This document shows positions 52,523 through 60,888 of a DNA stretch of 64,000 nucleotides, one piece after another. Positions within the stretch are counted from its first letter, which is position 1. Each line of letters starts with the position of its first letter. Origin of the DNA: Peribacillus simplex (GTDB lineage: Bacteria; Bacillota; Bacilli; Bacillales; DSM-1321); NCBI RefSeq assembly GCF_900156045.1, contig NZ_FTMX01000009.1, positions 62,001-126,000 of the forward strand, read 5' to 3'. The notes under the pieces are model-generated. The model saw only the letters and a list, made by a program, of their open reading frames with translations, did no database searches and was not told the DNA's origin. Position numbers and translations under genes: made by a program.

Positions 52523-52723
52523 ATGATAGATTTAGAAAAATGGTCCACAATCGATCGGAGAAGGTATTCCAATAAATATATAAAGACAGCACAAAGTAAA
52601 AAAAGGGTTAATTATTTTTACTTTGAGAAAAATGGTTGGCAGTATCTTTTTAGGGTTCACCCTGAAGTTTCCAACGTTATTTCACCTGAATTATTAGTTG
52701 AATTAGCAGATTCGATTAATTAA
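52523..52723 (+). CDS. Hypothetical 66-aa protein
   Basis: Starts at ATG 52523 after a moderate GGAG site. The product begins MIDLEKWSTIDRRRYSNKYI and is rich in aromatic and basic residues (KKRVNYFYFEKNGWQYLFRV), then an acidic helix. Composition and length suggest a real small protein of alpha/beta type. No domain recognised. A dispersed palindromic repeat follows. Confidence 0.45.
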   Translation: MIDLEKWSTIDRRRYSNKYIKTAQSKKRVNYFYFEKNGWQYLFRVHPEVSNVISPELLVELADSIN

Positions 52724-52758
52724 ATTTCAGCACAGTTTGTGTCAGCTCTACAATAAGT

Positions 52759-52791
52759 CTTATGGAACTAACGGGGCAGGTTAGTACAATA
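52759..52791 (+). repeat. Dispersed palindromic repeat, copy
   Basis: CTTATGGAACTAACGGGG continues with CAGGTTAGTACAATAA; left and right arms are imperfect complements around GGGGCAG. It lies right after the 66-aa gene. Confidence 0.7.
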
Positions 52792-52894
52792 AAGGAAAAA
52801 TAAAAAATGGCGGTATCTGTGGTTATTTTATATCTACAGATACGCCACTAATGATTTTAATGACTTATAAAATTAATAACTGGAGCAACTTTTT

Positions 52895-53320
52895 TTAATC
52901 GTTTGTTTGCTCAACATATTTTTTGAAATTATTTAAAATCGCCTGCCATCCTTGTTTTTGAAACTCAATCGGATGTGTAGTTTCAGCATCAAAAGTTTCA
53001 ATTACTTCGATTTCTCTTTCTTGTTCTTTAAAAGTGATTTTTACTTTTCTTCCATCACCCATAGTATAAGCAATAACCTCATGTAAATTTACTTCATCAT
53101 AGATTCCACCAAAATCGAAACCAGCACTGCCATCTTTGGCTTCCATTCTTGAAACGAATTTCCCACCTGGTCTTAGATCATTTTCGGCAAATGGTGTGTA
53201 CCAATCATCTGAAGGATTGTTCCATTTTGTTATATGATCCGGCTCTGTCCAATACTTCCACACCTTTTCTATGGGTGCTTGAATTGTTGTTTCTACTGTA
53301 GCTTTTTTAAATGTTTGCAT
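52895..53320 (-). CDS. SRPBCC (AHSA1-like) domain protein
   Basis: ATG 53320 follows AAAGGAGAGAAATAAA and gives 141 aa; the longer frame from 53368 has no such site. The START/AHSA1 fold is indicated by VETTIQAPIEKVWKYWTEPD, DDWYTPFAENDLRPGGKF and QGWQAILNNFKKYV. These small proteins bind hydrophobic ligands in a deep cavity; functions vary. It stands alone on the minus strand. Confidence 0.88.
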   Translation of the reverse strand: MQTFKKATVETTIQAPIEKVWKYWTEPDHITKWNNPSDDWYTPFAENDLRPGGKFVSRMEAKDGSAGFDFGGIYDEVNLHEVIAYTMGDGRKVKITFKEQEREIEVIETFDAETTHPIEFQKQGWQAILNNFKKYVEQTND

Positions 53321-53542
53321 TTTATTTCTCTCCTTTATTAATACAAAAAATTTTTGGGATCTGTCCACATTAGATGCCTGGATATATTATAAGTGTTTTC
53401 GAGGGTTTTATTATAGAAAAAGTAGTAAATTAGGAAGGATTTGCGTTAAAACGAAATAACTTTATCTTCTTACATTGTGAAGAAATGCACTTAAACAAAC
53501 GGGTGCTTTACTTCATTACCAGTAGCTAATCAGGCTCCTTTT
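53321..53542. other. Gene-free stretch
   Basis: No gene; it ends at a dispersed palindromic repeat. Confidence 0.3.
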
Positions 53543-53576
53543 CTTATGGAACTAAAGGGGCAGGTTAATGGAATAA
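53543..53576 (+). repeat. Dispersed palindromic repeat, copy
   Basis: CTTATGGAACTAAAGGGG continues with CAGGTTAATGGAATAAC; both arms are clear. Confidence 0.7.
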
Positions 53577-53634
53577 CAAAACAGGATATTGGGCAAATTA
53601 TGGAAGGTTTAAGTTGTGAAAAAGGAGGAAAACA

Positions 53635-53760
53635 ATGACGAAACGTAATCAACCAGATACTGGAGGAAGTAAAGTAACCGTTACGGAATTTGGAGGAGAG
53701 CTTACACAAAGTAAAAAAGCTAGAAAAAGAGCAGCAAGAGAAAGAAAAAATAATAGTTAA
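53635..53760 (+). CDS. Hypothetical 41-aa basic protein
   Basis: An excellent AAAGGAGGAAAACA site precedes ATG 53635. The product starts MTKRNQPDTGGSKVTVTEFG and ends in a very basic helix (KKARKRAARERKNNS). It may be a small nucleic-acid-binding or spore-related peptide; that is a guess from charge. A hairpin (AAAATGGA / TCCATTTTT) follows at 53765-53808. Confidence 0.6.
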   Translation: MTKRNQPDTGGSKVTVTEFGGELTQSKKARKRAARERKNNS

Positions 53761-53814
53761 TAATAAAAATGGACAAACAAAGTGTCTAGAATGGTTATCC
53801 ATTTTTACTTTTGT

Positions 53815-53850
53815 TAGTGCGTTTCTACAATGAGTAGAGACGCATTTTTC
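53815..53850 (+). terminator. Rho-independent terminator
   Basis: Stem TGCGTTTCTAC / GTAGAGACGCA with a 5-nt loop, followed by a T run. It ends the transcript of the 41-aa gene. Confidence 0.8.
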
Positions 53851-53874
53851 TTTATGCAACTAACGGGGTTAGAG
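53851..53874 (+). repeat. Dispersed palindromic repeat, partial copy
   Basis: TTTATGCAACTAACGGGG and then GTTAGA: the left arm and core are intact and the right arm is degenerate. Confidence 0.55.
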
Positions 53875-53879
53875 CCTCA

Positions 53880-54122
53880 TTGAAGATGTTGTTATACATA
53901 AAGCATTTCGAAAATCAGGTATTGGAAGGCTTTACAAGAATACGACCTTTAAAAAAGCTAGGAGTTGATGGAACGATATCATGGGAAGGGCAAACTGGTG
54001 TATTACCGACAAGAATTGCCTGCTATGATTTAAATATAGGAAAACTCCTGTGGGAGCAACAGGTTGAAGAGTATGACATGAATGCAATTTATTCGATTCA
54101 TAGTGAAAATGAAGGTAAATAA
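53880..54122 (+). CDS. Hypothetical 80-aa protein or gene fragment
   Basis: The frame begins right after a palindromic repeat and has no good ribosome binding site, so its 5' end may be replaced. The body (EGFTRIRPLKKLGVDGTISW, IACYDLNIGKLLWEQQVEEY) looks like a small soluble alpha/beta protein. A strong hairpin follows directly. Family not recognised. Confidence 0.35.
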   Translation: MKMLLYIKHFENQVLEGFTRIRPLKKLGVDGTISWEGQTGVLPTRIACYDLNIGKLLWEQQVEEYDMNAIYSIHSENEGK

Positions 54123-54162
54123 CCTAAAATACCCTTAACGTAAAGTGAGGGTATTTTAGGTT
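54121..54162. terminator. Strong bidirectional hairpin
   Basis: Perfect 15-bp stem AACCTAAAATACCCT and its complement with a 12-nt loop, overlapping the stop of the 80-aa frame. Confidence 0.75.
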
Positions 54163-54248
54163 ATTAGTTCGAAATATCGAAGGGAATTCACACCTGAATG
54201 TAGAATAGGTGAATTAAGTGTGATATCAGCGTGAAGGGGATGTGAATC

Positions 54249-54863
54249 ATGAAAATCAAAGAAATATTGGACGACCTATTGATAACCGGAAATACCATAG
54301 CCAAGATCGCAAAAGAGAAAGTTCGTATTGGTGAGAAGAAGTTAAAAGAAGCTTTACACAATGCTGGATACGAGTATCGAAACTCTGGTCAAAAGGGCTG
54401 GCACTATGTAGGTGAAGGGGAAGAACCTCTTTATACATCAGTGTTTGAGTTCATCAAATCGAATAATAGGCACCTAAAGGTGAAACAGACTACACCTATA
54501 CATGCATTCAACGTGAATCAAAGTTCACACGACACGAAAAAGGATTCACATCCTATTCCCCTCGATGTGAATAGTGTACGAACTCAAGATAAAAGTTCGA
54601 TTCATACAGATTTTACACCAGAAGAAAGAGCGATTCTTAGAGATTTAATAAGAGGATATGTTCTTAACGACCAGCAAGATAGTCATGGCGATGACTTGTA
54701 TCAAAGGATAGTGACTTTAGAAAAAAGCAAAAAGGTACGGAAGACGATTGTCATAAATGAGGAAGTTGGGGCTTTGCTGGATAGCTTCGCAGTCCAACAA
54801 AAATTCAATAAATCCGATCTTATTGAAATTGCTATCCTCGATTTGGTTAAAAAGTACAAATAA
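54249..54863 (+). CDS. DNA-binding plasmid-type protein, HTH plus RHH-like ends
   Basis: A 204-aa protein with GAAGGGGATGTGAATC before ATG. The N-terminus (TIAKIAKEKVRIGEKKLKEA) looks like a helix-turn-helix, the middle is a Ser/His/Lys-rich linker, and the last 60 residues (KTIVINEEVGALLDSFAVQQ, KFNKSDLIEIAILDLVKKY) fit a ribbon-helix-helix/CopG-like fold. Upstream inverted repeats (AATTCACACCT and AGGTGAATT near 54184-54215) may be its operator. A replication or copy-control regulator is possible; not identified. Confidence 0.55.
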   Translation: MKIKEILDDLLITGNTIAKIAKEKVRIGEKKLKEALHNAGYEYRNSGQKGWHYVGEGEEPLYTSVFEFIKSNNRHLKVKQTTPIHAFNVNQSSHDTKKDSHPIPLDVNSVRTQDKSSIHTDFTPEERAILRDLIRGYVLNDQQDSHGDDLYQRIVTLEKSKKVRKTIVINEEVGALLDSFAVQQKFNKSDLIEIAILDLVKKYK

Positions 54864-54968
54864 GTGCCCTCTCCAATACATGCTGCTACTTTCTTAGAAC
54901 ACTTGGGGCATGTCAGTATCTCCACCTTATCTTCCATAACAGAAAAATGAGAAACTACTCCAAACAGT

Positions 54969-55235
54969 GTGTGTAAGTTCATGTTTACTATGTTAGGTGC
55001 TGTTGCTGAATTTGAAAGTGATTTAATTGTTGATAGGACCGCTGAGGGACGTGAAAGAGCAAAAGCTAAAGGAACTCATATGGGACGTAAAGGAAAGGAC
55101 GAGAAGGACGTTAAAAAGGCTTTGAAGCTGTATCAGGAGAGAGAATCTAACGGATTAAGTGTAAATGAGATAGCTAAAATGACAGGCGTTCCACGTTCCA
55201 CTATTTACGCTAAAGCGAAAGAGGCGACACTTTAA
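54969..55235 (+). pseudogene. Serine recombinase (resolvase/invertase) C-terminal fragment
   Basis: The frame opens KFMFTMLGAVAEFESDLIVD, then RTAEGRERAKAKGTHMGRKG and a C-terminal helix-turn-helix (LSVNEIAKMTGVPRSTIYA). This is the C-terminal half of a Tn3/Hin-type serine recombinase. The N-terminal catalytic domain with the active Ser is absent and there is no ribosome binding site, so it is a remnant of a transposon or inversion system. Confidence 0.85.
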
Positions 55236-55251
55236 TAGTGTTAGCCGTTTT

Positions 55252-55282
55252 CTTTATATAACTAACGGGGCATGATAGTTCC
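55252..55282 (+). repeat. Dispersed palindromic repeat, copy
   Basis: CTTTATATAACTAACGGGG followed by CATGATAGTTCCAC: left arm and core are conserved. Confidence 0.55.
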
Positions 55283-55390
55283 ACAAGCTCAGTGTATTCG
55301 AACTGCGCAGTTTTTTCGTTACATCATTTAAACAATACAGGCACCCATTTTCTCATATATCAATATGATGAATTTGAAGGAGTGATGACT

Positions 55391-55615
55391 ATGCCATGGC
55401 AACAAAAAATTGGATATTTGATTGGACAGCCTGTTGGTGTTTCATTAGCAAATGGACAAGGGACGTCAGGTATTTTGTGTGGTACATCTGGTGAAAAGCT
55501 TCTTGTAATTGAATATTTGTATCAAGCACAATTCGCCTTAAAACAATACGATTTTTATATGATTCAGGATATAAATGGATTTCCACCTTGTCAGAACCCA
55601 CAACCATTATATTAA
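55391..55615 (+). CDS. Hypothetical 74-aa Bacillus small protein
   Basis: ATG 55391 lies 8 bp from AAGGAG; a GTG/ATG at 55385 is too close and the longer frame from 55292 has no signal. The product begins MPWQQKIGYLIGQPVGVSLA, has a Gly-rich beta region (NGQGTSGILCGTSGEKLLVI) and an aromatic C-terminus (QYDFYMIQDI). This looks like a small SH3-like barrel of the type seen among spore-associated small proteins. That is tentative. A terminator follows immediately. Confidence 0.55.
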   Translation: MPWQQKIGYLIGQPVGVSLANGQGTSGILCGTSGEKLLVIEYLYQAQFALKQYDFYMIQDINGFPPCQNPQPLY

Positions 55616-55619
55616 TGAA

Positions 55620-55652
55620 ACGTCCCTCTATATAGAGGGATTTGTTTTTTCT
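55620..55652 (+). terminator. Rho-independent terminator
   Basis: Palindrome CCCTCTATATAGAGGG followed by a T-rich run, just after the 74-aa gene. Confidence 0.7.
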
Positions 55653-55934
55653 TACCTTCACAATTTGTGTCAACTCCCTATAAGTCTTATAGGGGTAGCG
55701 TCAGGAAAATGCGGATTTACAAAGTTACCTAATTTAGAGATACTTTGAATATGTCTCAATATGTACGCAATTGATATTGTGAAAGAATGTACTTAAATTA
55801 ACTAGCAGTTTAGTGGAATAAAGGTTAAAAAAATGCCATAGTTTTCATTTTACTTAAAAACTAAGTATTCTTTTTGTATAAATTAAGGACATGAATGTAT
55901 GCTTTTTTTCATATTGTATTTTGGAGGTGGAAAA
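55653..55934. other. Leader of the cwlJ-like gene
   Basis: No gene. A weak palindromic-repeat relic (TCTTATAGGGGTAGCGTCAGG) lies at 55684-55704. No clear sigma-E promoter could be assigned. Confidence 0.3.
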
Positions 55935-56375
55935 ATGGCAAGAGTAGCTTACCGAAGTGCAGACGTTGATTTAATGGCAAGGATGATGAGAGCAGAAGCT
56001 GAAGGCGAAGGAAATCAAGGAATGCTATATGTTGGAAATGTGATTGTTAACCGTGTTGTAGCAGATTGTACTGACTTTAATGAATTAAGAACAGTTAGAG
56101 ATGTCATATTTCACGTACAAGGAGGAAATTACTCTTTTGAAGCTGTTCAAAAAGGTAATGTGTTTTATCAAAGACCAAGAGAATCTGAAAGAAGATTAGC
56201 AAGAATGAATTTGGAGAGTTGGAGAGATCACCCAGCGAAATATGCTCTTTGGTACTTTAATCCATATGGTCCGTGTCCTCCAACATGGTATAACCAACCT
56301 TTTACTGGTCAATTTAAACAACATTGTTTTTATGAACCAGCGCCTGGAACATGTGCAAGTGTTTATATCGGTTAG
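55935..56375 (+). CDS. cwlJ: CwlJ-like spore cortex-lytic hydrolase
   Basis: ATG 55935 follows TTGGAGGTGGAAAA and gives 146 aa. Hydrolase_2 family signatures: DVDLMARMMRAEAEGEGNQG with the putative catalytic Glu, GNVIVNRVV, FYQRPRESERRLARM, and a Cys-rich C-terminus (HPAKYALWYFNPYGPCPPTW). CwlJ degrades spore cortex during germination and is activated by Ca-dipicolinate. No gerQ partner is next to it. A terminator follows. With the ger genes it adds a germination function to this element. Confidence 0.85.
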   Translation: MARVAYRSADVDLMARMMRAEAEGEGNQGMLYVGNVIVNRVVADCTDFNELRTVRDVIFHVQGGNYSFEAVQKGNVFYQRPRESERRLARMNLESWRDHPAKYALWYFNPYGPCPPTWYNQPFTGQFKQHCFYEPAPGTCASVYIG

Positions 56376-56377
56376 TG

Positions 56378-56411
56378 AAAAAAGGACTATTTTTACTGGT
56401 CCTTTTTTTAT
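56378..56411 (+). terminator. Terminator of the cwlJ-like gene
   Basis: Stem AAAAAAGGAC / GTCCTTTTTTT with an 11-13 nt loop, directly after the stop codon. Confidence 0.75.
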
Positions 56412-56516
56412 AGGGCAACATAATAACTGGTACACGAAACGATTCAATGCAAATAAAAATTTACCACGGGAAAGTGCTAAAGGGGACAGGTGTATCGACT
56501 TTTTTATGGATTGAAA

Positions 56517-56553
56517 CTTCTTAGCGTACTATCGGGGAAGTTAGTTGAATAAG
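56517..56553 (+). repeat. Dispersed palindromic repeat, copy
   Basis: TCTTAGCGTACTATCGGGG then AAGTTAGTTGAATAAGG: the right arm is the best preserved of all copies. A weaker half-copy (GCTAAAGGGGACAGG) precedes it at 56476-56490. Confidence 0.6.
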
Positions 56554-56612
56554 GATAAAATTTTAGATATTTCCACAAACTAAAGTGAATAACATTTTAA
56601 GGGTGAAATAGA

Positions 56613-58064
56613 ATGAATAAAAATGAATTGCAAGAATGCCTTGAGGAAAATATTAACAATGTAAAGAATGCATTTCATCATACCTCTGACCTTATCGTTA
56701 GAAAAATAAAAACGGGCTTCAAAAGTTCTTTCGAAATCAACATTGTCTATTTAGATGGAATTATAGATACAGACCGCATACAGGAATATGTTGTCAAACC
56801 ATTATTAGAGCCGTTCAAGACTGTAAAGTTTAATGAATCACTAATTGATCAAATTATCGAAAGAATGATTGAAGCAGCTGATGTGAAAACCACAAATCAG
56901 TACAAAGACTTAATTGAAGCTATCGTACAAGGAAATACCATTATATTGATTAATGGGTATAGAAAAGGCATTATCATTCCATCAGCCAATTGGAAGGAAA
57001 GAAGCCTTGAAGAATCACTAGGAGAACGGTCACCAATGGGACCAGCTATTGGGCTAACAGAACAAATGAAAACAAATATTAATTTGTTAAGAAATACAAT
57101 AAAAACTCCCGATTTCTGTGTAGAAGCAATGGAATTCGGGACAATCTCGAAAACAGCAGTTTCAATATTATTTATAGAAGGCATTGTTGATAAAGGAATT
57201 TTAGTAGAAGTACGAAAGAGGCTAAAAAGTCTAAAAATAAAGTATGTACTAAATTCAAAAGTTGTGGAAGATGTATTGGAAGGAAAACCAAGAACAATTT
57301 TCAGTTTAGCAAGAACTTCAGGACGAATTGATGGAGTTGTATCCTCATTATATGAAGGAAAAGTAGCAATAATAGTAGATGGTTTCCCTACTGCTATCAT
57401 TGCACCCACACTTTTTATGGATTTATTACAGGCACCAGATGAATATCATGTAAAAATGGGTCGGTTTACAAATCGAATAATAAGAATGATTTGCTTTTTC
57501 TTAGCTGTATACTTACCTGGTGTTTATATTGCGATAGCAAATTTTCATAAAGAAGATTTACCTAACAAAATTTCAAAGGCACTTATATCTAAAAATGAGT
57601 TATTACCAACCTTTTGGGAAATGGCATTTCTTTTATTTTTCATAAGAATATTATTAGATGCTACATATCGTATTCCGAAAAGTTCAGTGATTTTGGTTTC
57701 CTTAATCGGAACAATCGTAGTAGGCGAAACAGCTATTACGGCAAAACTAATTCATCCACTTAGTCTCATAATAGTAGGTATAACCACTATTTCTAGTTTT
57801 CTACTCGCTAATAGAGGAATGCTTGCTGCTGAAAATACTTTAAGACTTCTTTTTTTGATTACTGCAAATTTTTTTGGATTTAACGGATTAATCATCGCTG
57901 CAACAATTCAAATAATTTATATGGTAAGCCTTAAATCTTTAGGTGTTCCCTATCTTTCCCCTTTGATTCCATTTAGGATACAGGAATTGAAAGATACAAT
58001 CTATAGGGGAGATTTACAGACACTAATTAATAGCAAACATACTTATCCTGATGATGATAATTAA
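56613..58064 (+). CDS. Orphan germinant receptor A subunit (GerA family)
   Basis: A 483-aa protein. The soluble N-terminal domain (residues 10-270) has KTTNQYKDLIEAIVQGNTII, SLEESLGERSPMGPAIGLTE and EGKVAIIVDGFPTAIIAPTL; four to five transmembrane helices follow at about 285-440, and GVPYLSPLIPFR ends the family core. It is clearly diverged from the copy at 30.3 kb (no shared DNA). No B, C or D subunit gene is adjacent, so it is an orphan A subunit that may work with partners elsewhere or be non-functional. Confidence 0.9.
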   Translation: MNKNELQECLEENINNVKNAFHHTSDLIVRKIKTGFKSSFEINIVYLDGIIDTDRIQEYVVKPLLEPFKTVKFNESLIDQIIERMIEAADVKTTNQYKDLIEAIVQGNTIILINGYRKGIIIPSANWKERSLEESLGERSPMGPAIGLTEQMKTNINLLRNTIKTPDFCVEAMEFGTISKTAVSILFIEGIVDKGILVEVRKRLKSLKIKYVLNSKVVEDVLEGKPRTIFSLARTSGRIDGVVSSLYEGKVAIIVDGFPTAIIAPTLFMDLLQAPDEYHVKMGRFTNRIIRMICFFLAVYLPGVYIAIANFHKEDLPNKISKALISKNELLPTFWEMAFLLFFIRILLDATYRIPKSSVILVSLIGTIVVGETAITAKLIHPLSLIIVGITTISSFLLANRGMLAAENTLRLLFLITANFFGFNGLIIAATIQIIYMVSLKSLGVPYLSPLIPFRIQELKDTIYRGDLQTLINSKHTYPDDDN

Positions 58065-58234
58065 TTTTATTAATTTTTTTGTTATTATGGTCCAACGGGT
58101 GCGTTCGTGGGACTTGATTCCGTGAACAAAACTGTCCGACCCCTACTTGTGGAAACATGTTTGAGGCTGGTTGGGACGTAGATCTCGTTAACAAGCGAAG
58201 CTATCACTACATGGAGGACTAGGGGTACTGGTAA
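58065..58234. other. Unidentified debris
   Basis: The G+C here is slightly higher than in neighbouring sequence. No open frame is long enough to name. It may be the end of another lost IS or of the acyl-CoA ligase gene. Confidence 0.3.
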
Positions 58235-58460
58235 GTAAGTGAGGAGGGGAAACATGCTGCTTATGTCGAGATCATGGCCGGGCTGTCCAAAATTGGAGTC
58301 ATCATTGTACCGATAAACTATCGCCTGGTTGGACCGGAAGTAGAATATATACTAAGAAACTCTGAAAGCCGGGGATTCAGAGTTTCAGAAGAATATGAAG
58401 GGATTGCACAAAAGTTGCTTCCAAAAAACTCTCAATTAGACGCCGTACTGAAGTGGGGGG
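58235..58460 (+). pseudogene. AMP-binding (acyl-CoA synthetase) fragment
   Basis: The frame reads EEGKHAAYVEIMAGLSKIG, VIIVPINYRLVGPEVEYIL, RNSESRGFRVSEEY, an N-terminal block of fatty-acid or acid-CoA ligases. The ATP-binding and C-terminal parts are missing; the sequence runs straight into IS6-type transposase coding sequence near 58460-58475. An IS insertion or deletion has removed the rest. Confidence 0.7.
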
Positions 58461-58469
58461 TGCGACCAA

Positions 58470-58666
58470 TGAAATGATATTAGGATTGAAATCATTTTAC
58501 ACAGCTACTTACTTTATGAGTGGCACAGAAGCGATGCAAGTGATCAAAAAGAAGCAAGTTCACCAAGGAGTGAAGTCCGCCCAAAATCATAAATTGTTTG
58601 GATGGGCCAACCATGTAAAAGAAATCGACACTCTATGTTTCTAGCGGGGAGTTTTTGCACCAGACC
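58470..58666 (+). mobile_element. IS6/IS240-type transposase remnant with right terminal repeat
   Basis: Codons read ILGLKSFYTATYFMSGTEAM then QVIKKKQVHQGVKSAQNHKL, the IS6-family transposase C-terminus, and the IS end TTTTTGCACCAGACC is at 58652-58666 (complement of GGTTCTGGTGCAAAAA at 40908 with one change). It is inactive. It marks the junction between the germination segment and the LacI-controlled module. Confidence 0.8.
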
Positions 58667-58761
58667 ATATTATCTATCTTTTATCTTTAAATGGTTAAAG
58701 TAAAAATATTAAAAGTAATTCTTGTGAAATTAAAATGAAAGCGCTACAATATATTTAGTAC

Positions 58762-58784
58762 AACGTTAAACTAAAACGTTAAAC
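58762..58784. promoter_or_regulatory. LacI-type operator upstream of the regulator gene
   Basis: AACGTTAAACTAAAACGTTA followed by AAC: two direct AACGTTAAAC units 14 bp apart. The same pattern recurs upstream of the ribokinase remnant at 60058-60082. A weak cre-like TGAAAGCGCT lies at 58737-58746. Confidence 0.65.
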
Positions 58785-58815
58785 TTGAATTTTAGCCAAC
58801 AATGGAGATGAGGAT

Positions 58816-59832
58816 CTGGTTACAATCAAAGACATTGCCAAAGCGGCAGATGTATCTATTACTACGGCTTCACTTATCATTAATAATAAACCAGGTGCAA
58901 TTAGAATTTCAGAAGCAACTAAGCAACGAGTAATTGAAGCATCAAAAAAATTGGGATATGTTCCTAATATGTCAGCACGCAATTTACGTGGCCGTGATAA
59001 TAAAACCCAATTAACGATAGCATTAATTTGGCCAATTGACACTCGTGTTTCTTTGGTCGGGCGTATCCTGACTGGAATTCAAAAATACATTGCTTCTGAA
59101 AATGAGCATGAAATTAAATTGCTAGTGGAGACATTTAATAATGAGGATGGGATTAATACGGTAAAAGGTTTAAGAACATCGAACCTCTTTAACGGGGCAA
59201 TTATAGCCAACACAACGGAAAAGAATGAGGAATTGATTCATAGCTTTGTACCTGATGTTCCCATCGTCCTATTCAATCGATTCTCTTCTTTGTATTCCGT
59301 TATCCATGCAAATAATTATGAAGCAGGTAAAGCCGTAGCAGATCATTTTATAAAAAATAAGCATCAAAAGGTAGTTATTCTGGTTCCCGACGTTTCTTCA
59401 CAAGCATTGAAGTCTGGCTTGGCAGGAATCACAGGACGATTTGATGAAGAACAGGATACATCAATTAAGTACTTAAAGAGATATTGTCCGTATACTGAGC
59501 AAGGTGGATATGATAGTATTCAGGCTTTAGTTCGAGAAAAGTATATTCCAACAGCAATCATTTGTTTAAGTGATCATGTCGCTTTAGGAGCTCTTTCTGC
59601 GTTAAACGATGAAGGGATATCAGTACCTAATAATTGTGAAATTATAGGATTTGACAATCAAGAGTTTTCTAAATTTACAAACCCTAAGTTATCCACCGTT
59701 AATTTACCTGTTGAGGATATGGCTTACAGTGCTGGAAAAATGCTTGTAAGGAAAATTTTTGACCCATATAGTCCTATTGAAAGCGACACATTTAATCTAA
59801 GTATTATTCATAGAGAAACAACTAAAAAGTAG
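58816..59832 (+). CDS. LacI-family transcriptional regulator
   Basis: The full LacI protein is present: VTIKDIAKAADVSITTASLI begins the helix-turn-helix, IIGFDNQEFSKFTNPKLSTV closes the sugar-binding domain, 338 aa in all. No ATG, GTG or TTG precedes the HTH in frame. The most likely start is CTG at 58816 after GGAGATGAGGAT; the first ATG (58951) would drop the whole DNA-binding domain. The operators at 58762 and 60058 fit autoregulation and control of the sugar-acid genes downstream. If CTG is not used, the regulator is inactive. Confidence 0.8.
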   Translation: MVTIKDIAKAADVSITTASLIINNKPGAIRISEATKQRVIEASKKLGYVPNMSARNLRGRDNKTQLTIALIWPIDTRVSLVGRILTGIQKYIASENEHEIKLLVETFNNEDGINTVKGLRTSNLFNGAIIANTTEKNEELIHSFVPDVPIVLFNRFSSLYSVIHANNYEAGKAVADHFIKNKHQKVVILVPDVSSQALKSGLAGITGRFDEEQDTSIKYLKRYCPYTEQGGYDSIQALVREKYIPTAIICLSDHVALGALSALNDEGISVPNNCEIIGFDNQEFSKFTNPKLSTVNLPVEDMAYSAGKMLVRKIFDPYSPIESDTFNLSIIHRETTKK

Positions 59833-60057
59833 AAACATGATCGTAAATTTGGAAAAGAAAAAAGTGAGTTGGAGAATTGAAATTAACCTCCTTTCGTAAA
59901 TCTTGTAAGTGTTATTGATTTTACGAAAGGACTACAACTCATCTTATAAGGGGTAGAGTTCTTAATTTTAAGCTTTCTACGACTTAGAGTATAAAGTGAG
60001 GTTAGTTATAAATTTGAAATCTTAATCAAATAAGATTTCAAAAAAAAATACAGGTAT
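59833..60057. other. Intergenic stretch with a hairpin
   Basis: A stem CCTTTCGTAAA / TTTACGAAAGG lies at 59890-59930, with outer complementary GAGTTG/CAACTC. It is a probable terminator of the LacI gene. No gene. Confidence 0.5.
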
Positions 60058-60144
60058 AACGTTACACTAAAAACGTTAAACTAAAAGAAATAGCATAAGT
60101 AAAAGCTTAACTTACTATAAGAATCTCAGGTGAAACGTTGTACT
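60058..60144. promoter_or_regulatory. LacI-type operators upstream of the sugar-acid operon
   Basis: AACGTTACACTAAAAACGTT at 60058-60077 and a further AAACGTTGTACTA at 60133-60145, matching the sites at 58762. They are probably bound by the LacI protein upstream. Confidence 0.65.
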
Positions 60145-60198
60145 AAAAATATGCATTTAAGTCCCTAAAGATTTAATGAGAAAAAGGAGGGAATTTTC

Positions 60199-60825
60199 TT
60201 GAAACCAAATATCGCAGTAGTTGGAAGTCTAAATATGGATATTGTTGTGGCACTAGGAGGCTAACTTTGAATTAACACCCGAAGATATATGGAATCAAAG
60301 GGAGGCGAGCGAACAATGTGAAATGGTTGTGCTGCAGTTAGAAATTCCATTAGAAACTGTAAAATATACACTTGGGCTGGCCAAGAAAGCAGGAAAAACA
60401 ACCATTTTATATCCAGCTCCAGCTAAAGTAATGAGTGAAGATATTTTAGAAAATGTCGATATATTCCTAATGAACATGAACTATACGAAATGTTAGGAAT
60501 AGAGTTCCAAGATCAATATACAGTTCAAGAAGCAGCTCAGATTATTTTAAATAAAGGGGTTAAAGCAGTAATTGTTACTCTTGGTGAAAAAGGCTGTTGT
60601 TACATAAATCATGAAAAATGCAAGATGTATTCAGCATATCAAGTAAAAGTACAAGATACCACAGCTGCTGGTGATAGTTTTATAGGTGGTTTTACGGCGA
60701 GTTAAATAACAAGCAAAGAAATTGATGTTGCCATATAACAAGCACAAAAAGTAGCAGCCATTACAGTAACAAGGTATGGAGCTCAGAGTTCGTTGCCAAC
60801 ATTAGAAGAGGTGCCACAATTTTAG
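60199..60825 (+). pseudogene. Ribokinase/PfkB-family sugar kinase pseudogene
   Basis: A TTG start after AAAAAGGAGG gives KPNIAVVGSLNMDIVVALGG and then TAA. The next codons (LTPEDIWNQREASEQCEMVV, LYPAPAKVMSEDILENVDIF, then in another frame VKAVIVTLGEKGCCYINHEK and DTTAAGDSFIGGF) are the middle and end of a ribokinase. Residues about 22-100 of the normal protein are deleted, one frameshift lies near 60470 and further stops follow. The catalytic AAGDSF motif survives but the gene is dead. Confidence 0.88.
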
Positions 60826-60888
60826 ATGATTAAATATTTTTAATTACATTTCATATGAAATTTACTATAAAAAACAGGAGATGATGAA

